64,000 nt of DNA from Litorivita sp040371945 (GTDB lineage Bacteria > Pseudomonadota > Alphaproteobacteria > Rhodobacterales > Rhodobacteraceae), in NCBI RefSeq assembly GCF_040371945.1, contig NZ_BAABWS010000001.1, forward strand, positions 930,001-994,000, in the 5' to 3' direction. Of the stretch, positions 26,634 through 35,499 are shown in pieces. The position numbers and the translations under genes were made by a program. The notes under the pieces are model-generated. The model saw only the letters and a program-made list of their open reading frames with translations, ran no database searches and was not told the origin of the DNA. Position 1 is the first letter of the stretch. Every line of letters starts with the position of its first letter.

Positions 26634-28792
26634 GCCGCGCGCCCGTAGTAGCGCACATCACCGCGCGCATTGGCAAAGGCCGCAGGAAGCGTAAACCTTG
26701 CGCCCGCGCTGCGCGCCAGATCGGCGCAGCGGGCGGCAAATTCGGCGCTGCCGATTTGCTCGATCGCGGCCATCGGCCCGCCCAGATAGGCCGGAAAGGC
26801 CCATCCCAAACAAGCGGCCAGATCCGCCTCGGCGGCATCCTCGATCACCCCGTCATCCCAGCAGCGCGCCGCCTCGACCAGCTGTGCGTAAAGCAGGCGC
26901 TCGCGCGCGGCGTCCAAGGTGATCGGCGCATCGGCTTTGGCAAATTGCGCAAGATAATCGCGGTCGATCCGTTTGGACCCGTCAGCGCCGTATTGATAGA
27001 TACCTTGGCCCGCCTTACGCCCCGCGCGCCCGTCTTGGTCCAGTTGGTCCAGAACCAGATGGCTGCGCGCGCGGTCCGCACCGATCTCGCCGCTCTCGCG
27101 GGTCTCGAAGAAATGCGAAATATGGTGCACCGTGTCATTGCCGACCTCATCGCCAAGGCAAAGCGGCCCGACCGGCATGCCCAAGGCTTCGCCCGCCTTT
27201 TCGATCACCGCCGGATCACAGCCATCCATCAGCAAATGCATCCCTTCGCGCAGATAGGCGTCGACACAGCGGGTGGTGAAAAACCCGTATCCGTCATTAA
27301 CGATCACCGGCGTTTTGCGCGTCTGTGCCAGATAATCCATCGCCCGCGCCAAACACGCCTCGCTGGTCGCCGAGCCGGAAATCACCTCGACCAAGGCCAT
27401 TTTCGGCACCGGAGAGAAATAATGCAGCCCGATGAAATTTTGCGGCCGCGCGCTGGCTTTGGCCAATTCGTCAATCGGCAAAGCGGAGGTGTTGGTCGCG
27501 AAAATCGCGCCCTCTTCCAAGACGGCCTCGACCTCGCGGATGGCTTGATGTTTGACCTCGGTGTTCTCCAAGATCGCCTCGATCACCATCTCACAGCCTT
27601 TGAAGGCCGTGACATCCGCGCCGACATGAAGATGCGACAGGATTTTGTCGCGCTTGACCGCGCTCATGCGGCCGCGCGCGATCTGTTTGTCGAGACCCGC
27701 CGCGATGCGCGCGCGCGACGCCTTGGCGATATCCTCGCTGCGATCAACCATCACCACATCGATGCCCGCCGCGGCAGTGACCTCTGCGATACCCGCACCC
27801 ATGATGCCGGTCCCCAGCACACCGATCCGTCTCATTGCGGATTTTGCGGGGGCGGCCGGACGGCGTTTGAGCCGGTCTGCCGCCTGTTTGGTGATGAACA
27901 TCGTGCGCACGATGTTGAGCGCCGCAGGGCTGCGCAACAGCTGGACAAAATATTTTTGCTCCATCTTCTGCGCCTGATCAAAGGGCAACATCGAGCCGTC
28001 ATGCAAGCACCGCAAAATCGCCAAAGCTGCGGTAGTGTTGCCCTTGGTGGCCACATGGCTGAGCGTGCTGGCCGCCGTCAGAGCGACCGCATTTTGCGGC
28101 GCATAGGCATTGCCGCCGGGGATTTGGAAACCTTTGTCATCCCACGCGGCCTGTGCGGTGACGCGGCCCTCGGCCAAGGCGCGCAGCGCGGTGTCGAGCA
28201 CCTGTTCTTGCGGGACGGCCTCATGGGCCAATCCGATTTCGACGGCCTTTTCGCCCGACATCGGCTTGCCTTGCATCAAGATCGGCAAAGCCGCTTGCAA
28301 CCCGACGAGCCGCATCACGCGCTGTGTACCTCCCGCGCCAGGCAAAAGGCCAAGCCCGACCTCGGGCAATCCGTATTTTGCACCCTGCGTCACGACGCGG
28401 TAATGGCAACCGAGCGCCAGTTCTAGCCCCCCGCCAAGCGCCAGCCCGTTGACCGCCGCCACCACAGGCTTGCCGCAGGTTTCGATGCTGCGAAACGTAT
28501 CGCCCAATTTGGAAACTTCGGCCAAAAGGCTGGCCGCTGTGCGCGCCGGATCGGCCCATGCCTCAACCATATTGAGGTCGGCGCCCGCCATAAATCCGTT
28601 GTCCTTGCCCGAGGTGATCACGATGCCGGTGACGGCATCATCGGTCGCGGCGTCAGTGGCCGCTTCGGCAATCGCCTCGATCATCCCCGGAGCAAAGACA
28701 TTCATCGAGCGCTGCGCAACATCGATGAACAAAATGGCAATGGCTTCGCGATTTTCGCGGCGGATCATGTTGTTATAGGTTTTCTCGGTCAT
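26630..28792 (-). CDS. FadB/FadJ-type enoyl-CoA hydratase / 3-hydroxyacyl-CoA dehydrogenase
   Basis: 720 aa. Two steps of beta-oxidation in one chain. Residues about 1-190 are crotonase-like (GGGLELALGCHYRVVTQG, LGLLPGAGGTQRVMRLVG). Residues about 315-500 hold the NAD domain (GVLGTGIMGAGIAEV) and HAD catalytic region (GLHYFSPVPKMALVEVI), followed by two C-terminal 3HCDH domains. It is 4 bases after the thiolase gene. The start MTEKTYNNMIRR is the first ATG after that stop. Confidence 0.94.
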   Translation of the reverse strand: MTEKTYNNMIRRENREAIAILFIDVAQRSMNVFAPGMIEAIAEAATDAATDDAVTGIVITSGKDNGFMAGADLNMVEAWADPARTAASLLAEVSKLGDTFRSIETCGKPVVAAVNGLALGGGLELALGCHYRVVTQGAKYGLPEVGLGLLPGAGGTQRVMRLVGLQAALPILMQGKPMSGEKAVEIGLAHEAVPQEQVLDTALRALAEGRVTAQAAWDDKGFQIPGGNAYAPQNAVALTAASTLSHVATKGNTTAALAILRCLHDGSMLPFDQAQKMEQKYFVQLLRSPAALNIVRTMFITKQAADRLKRRPAAPAKSAMRRIGVLGTGIMGAGIAEVTAAAGIDVVMVDRSEDIAKASRARIAAGLDKQIARGRMSAVKRDKILSHLHVGADVTAFKGCEMVIEAILENTEVKHQAIREVEAVLEEGAIFATNTSALPIDELAKASARPQNFIGLHYFSPVPKMALVEVISGSATSEACLARAMDYLAQTRKTPVIVNDGYGFFTTRCVDAYLREGMHLLMDGCDPAVIEKAGEALGMPVGPLCLGDEVGNDTVHHISHFFETRESGEIGADRARSHLVLDQLDQDGRAGRKAGQGIYQYGADGSKRIDRDYLAQFAKADAPITLDAARERLLYAQLVEAARCWDDGVIEDAAEADLAACLGWAFPAYLGGPMAAIEQIGSAEFAARCADLARSAGARFTLPAAFANARGDVRYYGRAA

Positions 28793-28795
28793 ATC

Positions 28796-30004
28796 TCACA
28801 CCCGCTCGATAATGGTGGCAATGCCCATGCCCGCGCCAATGCACAGGGTTGCAAGGGCGGTTTTCTGGCCTGTGCGCTCCAGCTCGTCCAAGGCAGTGCC
28901 AAGGATCATCGCGCCGGTCGCGCCCAAAGGATGGCCCATCGCAATGGCGCCGCCGTTGACGTTGACACATGCGCTGTCCAGATCGAGCGCCTCGGTAAAA
29001 CGCAACGCGACGGCCGCAAAAGCTTCGTTGATTTCAAACAGATCGATGTCGGATTTCGACATGCCCGCGCGGCGCAGGGCCTTTTCGGAGGCGGCCGCAG
29101 GTGCGGTCAGCATGATCGTCGGCTCCGAGCCGATTTCGGCAAATCCGCGAATGCGCGCGCGCGGTTTCAACCCTGCCGCTTTGCCCGCCTCGGCGGACCC
29201 GAGCAGCATGGCGCAGGCCCCGTCGACAATGGCCGAAGAATTGCCCGGATGGTGGAAATGCCCCATGGCGTCCACCTCGGGGTAGCGCATCAGGCCCATG
29301 GCGTCATAGCCCATCGCGGCGCCCATTTTGGCAAACGAAGGGTTCAATGCGGATAGGGTTTCGACGCTGGTCTGCGGGCGGATATTCTCGTCGCGCTCAA
29401 GCAACACCTCGCCCAAGACATCACGGACAAGCGCGATAGAGCCGTCGAAATATCCCGCCTCCCACGCCGCATGGGCGCGCGCGTGCGAACGGGCGGCAAA
29501 CCCGTCCAGATCGGCGCGGCTATAGCCGTATTTGCTGGCAATCAGATCGGCGGAAACGCCTTGCGGGATGAAATGCGACGCATAGGCGATAGCCGGATCG
29601 GTGGTCCAAGCCCCGCCGTCGGACAGGATCGGCACGCGGCTCATGCTCTCGACGCCGCCCGCGATGACGAAATCCGCGCCGCCCGCCGCGATTTTACCCG
29701 CCGCCGTATTGACCGCCTCAAGCCCCGAGCCGCAAAACCGGTTGAGCTGCACCCCTGCGGTGGTCTCGGCGTAGCCCGCATTGATCGCTGCAAGGCGCGG
29801 CAGCACCTGACCTTGTTCGCCCACGGGGCTGACGATGCCCATCACGATATCGTCGACCAAACCCGTATCAAGGCCACTGCGATCACGGATCGCCTCCAAA
29901 ACCGTGGTGGCCAGATGCACCGGCGTCGCCTCGTGCAAGCCGCCGTCGGGTTTGCCACGGCCGCGCGGCGTGCGGACATGATCATAGATATATACGTCGC
30001 TCAT
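28796..30004 (-). CDS. Acetyl-CoA C-acyltransferase (thiolase)
   Basis: 402 aa. Last step of beta-oxidation. The nucleophile Cys is in NRFCGSGLEAVN, the His in GGAIAMGHPLGATGA and the second Cys in CIGAGMG. ATG 30004 is used because CAGGAGAATTC stands before it; the frame is open 15 codons further upstream. Member of the hydroxylase operon. Confidence 0.94.
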   Translation of the reverse strand: MSDVYIYDHVRTPRGRGKPDGGLHEATPVHLATTVLEAIRDRSGLDTGLVDDIVMGIVSPVGEQGQVLPRLAAINAGYAETTAGVQLNRFCGSGLEAVNTAAGKIAAGGADFVIAGGVESMSRVPILSDGGAWTTDPAIAYASHFIPQGVSADLIASKYGYSRADLDGFAARSHARAHAAWEAGYFDGSIALVRDVLGEVLLERDENIRPQTSVETLSALNPSFAKMGAAMGYDAMGLMRYPEVDAMGHFHHPGNSSAIVDGACAMLLGSAEAGKAAGLKPRARIRGFAEIGSEPTIMLTAPAAASEKALRRAGMSKSDIDLFEINEAFAAVALRFTEALDLDSACVNVNGGAIAMGHPLGATGAMILGTALDELERTGQKTALATLCIGAGMGIATIIERV

Positions 30005-30058
30005 TGAATTCTCCTGAAAGTCATGGGGCAGCGAACCCCGGATCGGCACCTCGCGGCG

Positions 30059-31126
30059 CTACAGCCCTGATGGCTCGAATTTATCGGCGTGGATCTGGTC
30101 TTCGGGCATGCCCAAGACCTTGAGGCGGTCCTCGACCGCGACGACCATGGGCAGGTTGCCGCAAACGAAAGCTGCGGCCTTGGTCAAGTCGGTTTTGAGG
30201 TTCTCGTTGATCGCATCGGTGACCAATCCGCGCCGCCCGCGCCATGCGCTGCCCGCCGGTTCATGCGAGAGGATCGGAAGGATGGTCACATTCTTTGGCG
30301 CGCGCTGCTTGACCGCGTCGAGCTTGTCGAGGGCAAAGAGGTCCGCTTGGCTGCGCACGCCGAAAATGATGATGACCTTGTTTTTCGGAAAGCGGGTCAG
30401 CCGGTCGTGGGCGATCGATAGAACCGGCGAGATGCCCGTGCCGCCCCCGATGCAAACCGCATCGCGGGCCACATCATCAATCCCCATCTGACCGAAGGGC
30501 GCCTCCATCCAGATCCGCACGCCGCGCCGGTCGAACCGCGCCAGCCAATCGGAAAACCGCCCCTGCGGCAGACGCTTGATCAAGAACCCGACCTCACGGG
30601 TGCCCTCCGGCCCCGGTGCGGGGTCGTAAAAGGAAAACGAGCGGCGCACATAAGAGCCGGACACCGCCAGCGCCCCGTATTGCCCGGGCTGGAAGGTAAA
30701 GGCCTCGTCAAAGCGCACGCGCAGGTCGATCACATCGCCCTCCAGAAGGCGCCATCCGGTGATCTCTCCAGCCATCGGACGCGGCAAGATCAGATCATGA
30801 TCCAGAAGCGTGACGTCAATATCGAGATCCGTGCGCACCTTGGCTTGGCAGGCCAGAACATAGCCCTGCTCCAACTCGCGGTTGGTCAGCGGCGACAAAG
30901 CGAAATCGACCAAAGGGCTGATGCGCCCGTGCGACAGTTTGGTCTTGCACCGCCCGCAGGTTCCGACCGTGCAGGTATGCGGGTAGCTGATCCCTTGGCG
31001 CAGCGCCCCCATCAGCAGCAACTCGTTCTTGTGAACGCTAAAGCTTTCGCCGCTTTTCAAACGGATCGTGCATTGCGCCGTATTGCTCGCGTCGATCCGC
31101 TCGACGCGCTTTTCAGTATCAAGCAT
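30059..31126 (-). CDS. 2Fe-2S/FAD/NADH reductase, XylA-like electron donor
   Basis: 355 aa. Plant-type ferredoxin domain first (C52, C57, C60 and C93 ligate 2Fe-2S), then an FAD domain with YVRRSFSFYDP and an NAD domain with GGGTGISPVLSI. This order and length match XylA, the reductase of xylene monooxygenase, and differ from rubredoxin-based alkane systems. The gene directly follows the hydroxylase gene, so it probably passes electrons from NADH to the di-iron centre without a separate ferredoxin. Confidence 0.9.
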   Translation of the reverse strand: MLDTEKRVERIDASNTAQCTIRLKSGESFSVHKNELLLMGALRQGISYPHTCTVGTCGRCKTKLSHGRISPLVDFALSPLTNRELEQGYVLACQAKVRTDLDIDVTLLDHDLILPRPMAGEITGWRLLEGDVIDLRVRFDEAFTFQPGQYGALAVSGSYVRRSFSFYDPAPGPEGTREVGFLIKRLPQGRFSDWLARFDRRGVRIWMEAPFGQMGIDDVARDAVCIGGGTGISPVLSIAHDRLTRFPKNKVIIIFGVRSQADLFALDKLDAVKQRAPKNVTILPILSHEPAGSAWRGRRGLVTDAINENLKTDLTKAAAFVCGNLPMVVAVEDRLKVLGMPEDQIHADKFEPSGL

Positions 31127-31179
31127 CGTGGTATCCTTTTCCCTGCCCCGACCGAACGGACCGAAGGCGGGCCAATTTT

Positions 31180-32301
31180 TCAGGGGGTGACCGCAAGGCG
31201 CATCCGCGCCAGATCAGGCTGCGCGTTCAGATCGCTCCAACCGGCGCGCTCGTTCTCGACCTCGGCCAATTCGCGCTCTTGCGGCGTGGCGTAATGTTCG
31301 TCCCAATGGGCCAGCCGCACGCGGATCATCCGATACCAAAGCGCCGGCACAAACGACATCAGGATGCAGACAAAAAACGGCGGTTGCTGCGGCCCCGTGG
31401 GGCGCGGACGCAGGGCGTAAAACGGCTTGTAGCTGTCCTCGTGGTGGCCTGCGTGGTTGGTGATCTCCAGCGCCAGAATGCGCACAAAAGGCGTCAGGTG
31501 GTTCCATGTATGGCGCTCGTTGAACCGTCCGGGCGTGGCGGTGACGAGGCCGTAGTGCTGGGTGTAATTGAACACTTCGAGCAAGAGCCGCGGCCCGATC
31601 AGGCACACCAGAACCGCCATCAACGCGCCCAGCGCCCCGCCCACGATCCACAGCAGCGCAACAAAGCCCGCCAAAAGCCCCACGCGCCAGACCCATGCAT
31701 TGCGCATATCAAGCGGCTTGCGCCCGCGCTTGGTCCACATCTGTTTTTCCAGCGCATAGCTCTCTTCGACCTGCCCCTTGAAGGTGCGGATCAGGTGGCT
31801 GTAAAGGTTCTGGCCGCGCCAAGCGTAATCGGGGTCCTCGGGGGTGACGGTATGGACGTGATGCGTCACCACATGGGTGATCTCGCGCCACGGATCAAAG
31901 ATCATCACCATGCCAAGCCGCCCGAGCCAGCGGTGAAACAGGTTCTCGCGGTGGAACATCTCGTGCAGGGCGGGGGCGCTGACGATAAATTGGGTGAACA
32001 TCATCGTGACAAAGGCCCCGACCTGCTCGGTGGTGGTGGCGAAATGGTCCTGCCCGATCAACCACGCATACATGAAAATCTGGCCAAATCCGGCTAAGAC
32101 CTGCACCGAGACGATCAGGTCGTAAACCCAAGTAAAACGTTGGTCGCGAATGCCGTAATCGGGCGACAGGAAGCTGTCCAAGCTCAAGATGCCGATCAGA
32201 ACGGCAAAGCCCAGCCAGACATGCGCCCCGCCAAGATACAGCCCATAGGCCGAGACGGCGAGTATCGCGGGGTTGAGCAAATAGCGCAGATAATCTTTCA
32301 T
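31180..32301 (-). CDS. Integral-membrane di-iron hydroxylase, AlkB/XylM family
   Basis: 373 aa. Membrane monooxygenase inserting one oxygen atom into an alkyl or methyl group. All family histidine boxes are present: HEMFH (H113, H117), HVVTHH (H143, H147, H148), the HYG motif NYTQHYGL (H249) and NHAGHH (H283, H286, H287). About six membrane helices; no signal peptide. ATG 32301 follows GAGGATC. First gene of the operon with a XylA-like reductase and beta-oxidation genes. Alkane, alkylbenzene or terpene substrates are all possible. Confidence 0.92.
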   Translation of the reverse strand: MKDYLRYLLNPAILAVSAYGLYLGGAHVWLGFAVLIGILSLDSFLSPDYGIRDQRFTWVYDLIVSVQVLAGFGQIFMYAWLIGQDHFATTTEQVGAFVTMMFTQFIVSAPALHEMFHRENLFHRWLGRLGMVMIFDPWREITHVVTHHVHTVTPEDPDYAWRGQNLYSHLIRTFKGQVEESYALEKQMWTKRGRKPLDMRNAWVWRVGLLAGFVALLWIVGGALGALMAVLVCLIGPRLLLEVFNYTQHYGLVTATPGRFNERHTWNHLTPFVRILALEITNHAGHHEDSYKPFYALRPRPTGPQQPPFFVCILMSFVPALWYRMIRVRLAHWDEHYATPQERELAEVENERAGWSDLNAQPDLARMRLAVTP

Positions 32302-32609
32302 GTGATCCTCCCAAATCGGCGGGGTCCTCCCGCGTTGGCAAAGGGTGCAATGGATCGAAGACCCTGCGCCCATCCCAAAGGCGGGCCTGCGGTGCGGCGC
32401 GGAGCAGCCGGCGGCAAGACGTCATAAATTTCAATTTAAAATCACATACTTAAATAAAATTCTTTCGGAACATTTGCCCCCGCGCCGCGCAAAACCCCGC
32501 CCCTTGGCGGTCAACACAATTGGCCGCCCCATACTTTGGAACGTGTTGGCGCGCGGGCGCCTCGCCTCCCCTGAGCGTCACGACGCAAAACGATTTCAGG
32601 GAGGAAACA
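32302..32609. promoter_or_regulatory. Divergent control region, hydroxylase operon / TRAP operon
   Basis: 308 bases between oppositely directed operons. An AT-rich tract (32424-32464) stands out in GC-rich DNA. An imperfect palindrome GGCGGTCAA-N5-TTGGCCGCC spans 32506-32528 (8 of 9 arm positions pair). The motif CCATACTTTGG follows at 32529-32539. The minus-strand reading CCAAAGTATGG-N4-GCCAATT (32539 to 32518) recurs at 41078-41100. Specific promoter elements were not fixed. Confidence 0.55.
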
Positions 32610-33623
32610 ATGCGCCATATTTTCACATCTACCGGTCTCGCCCTCGCGCTTGGCATCGCCAGCAGCGCCGATGCGGAGCAACGGGTTTTGACCATCGCTT
32701 CATGGGGGCCGCCCAGCCATGTCACCAACGCGCAAATCTGGCCCGATTTTGTCACCCGCCTCGAAGAAATTTCCGAAGGCGCCCTGACGGCGCAGCTCAA
32801 GCTCAACCTCGTGCCTGTCCCTGCCAGCGCCGATTTCGTTCTGGACGGCGGTGCGGATTTCACCATGATCTTCCATGGCTACACGCCCGGACGTTTTCCG
32901 ACCGCCGAGCTTGTCGAATTGCCGGGCACCTCGGGCACGGTCGAATCGACTTCGGCCGCCTATTGGCGGGTCTGGGATACCCAGCTCAAAGCCGTGGCCA
33001 AGCAAGATGAATTCAAAACCATCGCCATGTTCGTGCATGGACCTGGTCAGATTCAATTGGCCGATCCCATCGAAAAGCTTGCCGATATCAAGGGCCTCAA
33101 AGTGCGCGGTCCGGGCGGGGTCGGCTCTGCGGTTCTCGATGGTCTGGGCGCGGTCGGGGTGCAGATCCCGATCACCAAAACCTACGAGGCTCTGTCCTCG
33201 GGCGCGGCGGATGCCTTGGTCACCAATGTCGACACGCGCACCGCGTTTCGCTTTGATGACGTGACCACGCAAATCTACACCGTGCCTGGCGGGCTCTATC
33301 GCGGGTCGATGTCGGCCTTGATGAACAAAGAGACATGGGACAGCCTGCCTGCCGATTTGCAAGCCAAGCTGGACGCCGAACTCTTTGGCGAAACCCTGTC
33401 GCGGATGTTTGGCGCGGGTCTGGGCGCGGGCGATGATGCCGCGCTTGAGGCCTCGCAGGCCTTGGGCCATTCGGTCAAGGCGGCCACAGCGGCCGATATG
33501 GCGCTGCTCGCGCCGATCGCCGAGGCCATCGAAGCCGATGTCACCGAGCGCGTGGCCAAAACCGGCGTCGATGCACGCGCGGCCTTGGACAGCTTTCGCA
33601 AACTCTCGGTCGAGCTTGAATAA
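32610..33623 (+). CDS. TRAP transporter substrate-binding protein (DctP family)
   Basis: 337 aa. Periplasmic receptor of the second TRAP importer. The signal peptide spans about 1-22 (MRHIFTSTGLALALGIASSA, cleaved near ADA). Typical segments are LADIKGLKVRGPGGVGSAVL and SSGAADALVTNVDTRTAFRF. ATG 32610 is preceded by AGGGAGGAAAC. Divergent to the hydroxylase operon, so the ligand is probably the substrate or a soluble acid related to it. Confidence 0.92.
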   Translation: MRHIFTSTGLALALGIASSADAEQRVLTIASWGPPSHVTNAQIWPDFVTRLEEISEGALTAQLKLNLVPVPASADFVLDGGADFTMIFHGYTPGRFPTAELVELPGTSGTVESTSAAYWRVWDTQLKAVAKQDEFKTIAMFVHGPGQIQLADPIEKLADIKGLKVRGPGGVGSAVLDGLGAVGVQIPITKTYEALSSGAADALVTNVDTRTAFRFDDVTTQIYTVPGGLYRGSMSALMNKETWDSLPADLQAKLDAELFGETLSRMFGAGLGAGDDAALEASQALGHSVKAATAADMALLAPIAEAIEADVTERVAKTGVDARAALDSFRKLSVELE

Positions 33624-34120
33624 TGCGCCGCCTTTTGAACCTGTTGGTCAGCCTGCCCCTGTGGCTGGCTGGCCTCGCCTTATGCGCAATGATGTGGTTG
33701 ACCTTCGCCGATGTGATCTTGCGCGGGGCGGCCAATGCGCCGATCCGCGGGGCCAGCGAAGTGACCGAAATCCTGCTTGCCTCGGTGGTGTTCTTGGCGC
33801 TGCCCGGGACATCGCTGCGCGGGCAACATATCTCGGTTGACCTGCTCGACGGTTTCTTTGCGCCGATGGCTTTGCGGCTACGCGATGCTTTGGTGCAAAT
33901 CCTCTGCGCAGGCCTTTTGCTTTGGCCCGCGATCTTCATATGGGAGCATGGCATCCGCGCCTTGGGTTACGGCGAACGCACGCTCTATTTGGGTGTTCCA
34001 ACGGGCGCGATCACATTGGGCGTGGCCTGCGGTGCGGTGGCGGGCGCGGCGGCCATGGCGCTGCGCGGGGCGTTGATCTTGGTCCATCCGGCCCTGCTGG
34101 CGCAGGAGGGCGAGCAATGA
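33623..34120 (+). CDS. TRAP transporter small permease (DctQ)
   Basis: 165 aa. Four predicted membrane helices; the family motif is in GASEVTEILLASVVFLALP. The start shares one base with the stop of the binding-protein gene (TAATG), and its end overlaps dctM by 4 bases. Confidence 0.9.
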   Translation: MRRLLNLLVSLPLWLAGLALCAMMWLTFADVILRGAANAPIRGASEVTEILLASVVFLALPGTSLRGQHISVDLLDGFFAPMALRLRDALVQILCAGLLLWPAIFIWEHGIRALGYGERTLYLGVPTGAITLGVACGAVAGAAAMALRGALILVHPALLAQEGEQ

Positions 34121-35430
34121 GCGAAGCATTGATCGGCTTTGCCGCCGTTTTGGTCCTCATCTTTTTGCGGGTTCCGATTGCCTTTGCCATGGGTGCCGTC
34201 GGCGCGGCGGGATATGCGATGGAAACCAGCCCGAAGGCTGCGCTGTCGATGACCGCGCGGCTGATCACCGATGCGGCCCGCGACTACGGGCTCTCGGTGG
34301 TGCCCTTGTTTATCTTGATGGGCCTGTTCGTGAACCGCTCGGGGATGAGCCGCGAGATCTACCGCGCGGCCCATGCGTTTTTGGGCCATTTTCGCGGCGG
34401 TCTGGCGATGACAACGGTGGCCGCTTGCGGGCTGTTTGCCGCGATCTCCGGCTCGTCCTTGGCCACGGCCTCGACCATGAGCCGCGTCGCCATGCCCGAG
34501 ATGCGCAAATTCGGATATTCCGACAGCCTCTCCACCGCCTCGATCGCCGCCGGAGGGACCTTGGGCATTCTGATCCCGCCTTCGGTGGTTTTGGTGATCT
34601 ACGGGCTGTTGACGCAAACCTCGATCAGCAAGCTTTTCCTCGCCGGTATCCTTCCGGGAGTCTTGGGGATTTTGATGTATCTGGGCGCGGTGCGCTATGT
34701 GGTGTGGCGCGACCCCGAGGCCGGACCACGCGGACCGCGCAGCAGCTGGCCCGAGCGCTTTGCCTCGCTGCGCGGGCTGGGCGGTATCCTCACCTTGTTC
34801 GCCTTTGTCATCGGCGGGCTTTACGGCCTGTTCGATTTCGCGCCGCTCAATTTGACCTTCTCGCCCACCGAGGCCGCAGGCATGGGCGCGGCGGGCACTT
34901 TTTTGATTGCGCTGTGGCGCGGGCGGCTGACCGTCCGGTCAACCTTTGCCGCCCTGAGCGAGACCGCCATCACCACAACCGGATTGTTCTCGATCCTGAT
35001 CGGCGCGTGGATTTTCTCCAACTTTGTCAATTTCACCGGCCTGCCGGACGCATTGGTCGCGTGGATCACCGCGCAAAACCTGCCCGCGCTTGGCGTTTTG
35101 GCGATGATCTTGCTGTGCTACATCTTGCTGGGCTGCGTGCTTGAAAGCCTGTCGATGATGGTTTTGACGGTGCCGGTGTTTTTCCCTGTGATCGTGTCAT
35201 TGGGGTATGATCCGGTCTGGTTCGGGATCATCGTCGTTGTGGTAACCGAAATCAGCCTCATTACCCCGCCCGTGGGGCTCAATGTGTTCATCTTGAAATC
35301 CATCGTGCCCGATGTCTCTGCCGCGACCATCTTTCGCGGCGTGACCCCGTTCTGGCTGGCCGATCTTCTCCGGCTGGCCGCGCTTGTCCTGCTGCCCTCG
35401 GCAACCCTCTTCCTCCCATCCCTGTTCTGA
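34117..35430 (+). CDS. TRAP transporter large permease (DctM)
   Basis: 437 aa. About 12 membrane helices, with AISGSSLATASTMSRVAMPE, IPPSVVLVIYGLLTQ and LITPPVGLNVFILKS as family motifs. ATG 34117 overlaps the dctQ stop (ATGA). A strong bidirectional stem-loop follows and separates it from the convergent aldehyde dehydrogenase gene. Confidence 0.94.
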   Translation: MSEALIGFAAVLVLIFLRVPIAFAMGAVGAAGYAMETSPKAALSMTARLITDAARDYGLSVVPLFILMGLFVNRSGMSREIYRAAHAFLGHFRGGLAMTTVAACGLFAAISGSSLATASTMSRVAMPEMRKFGYSDSLSTASIAAGGTLGILIPPSVVLVIYGLLTQTSISKLFLAGILPGVLGILMYLGAVRYVVWRDPEAGPRGPRSSWPERFASLRGLGGILTLFAFVIGGLYGLFDFAPLNLTFSPTEAAGMGAAGTFLIALWRGRLTVRSTFAALSETAITTTGLFSILIGAWIFSNFVNFTGLPDALVAWITAQNLPALGVLAMILLCYILLGCVLESLSMMVLTVPVFFPVIVSLGYDPVWFGIIVVVVTEISLITPPVGLNVFILKSIVPDVSAATIFRGVTPFWLADLLRLAALVLLPSATLFLPSLF

Positions 35431-35445
35431 GGCGCCGGACAAGAG

Positions 35446-35477
35446 AAAGGCGCCCCGACAGGATCGGGGCGCCTTTT
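35446..35477. terminator. Bidirectional terminator, TRAP and aldehyde dehydrogenase operons
   Basis: Stem GGCGCCCCGA / TCGGGGCGCC with a 5-base loop, flanked by A on the left and TTTT on the right, between convergent genes. Works in principle on both strands. Confidence 0.85.
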
Positions 35478-35499
35478 GCATGTCTAGGCTTGCGCCGTG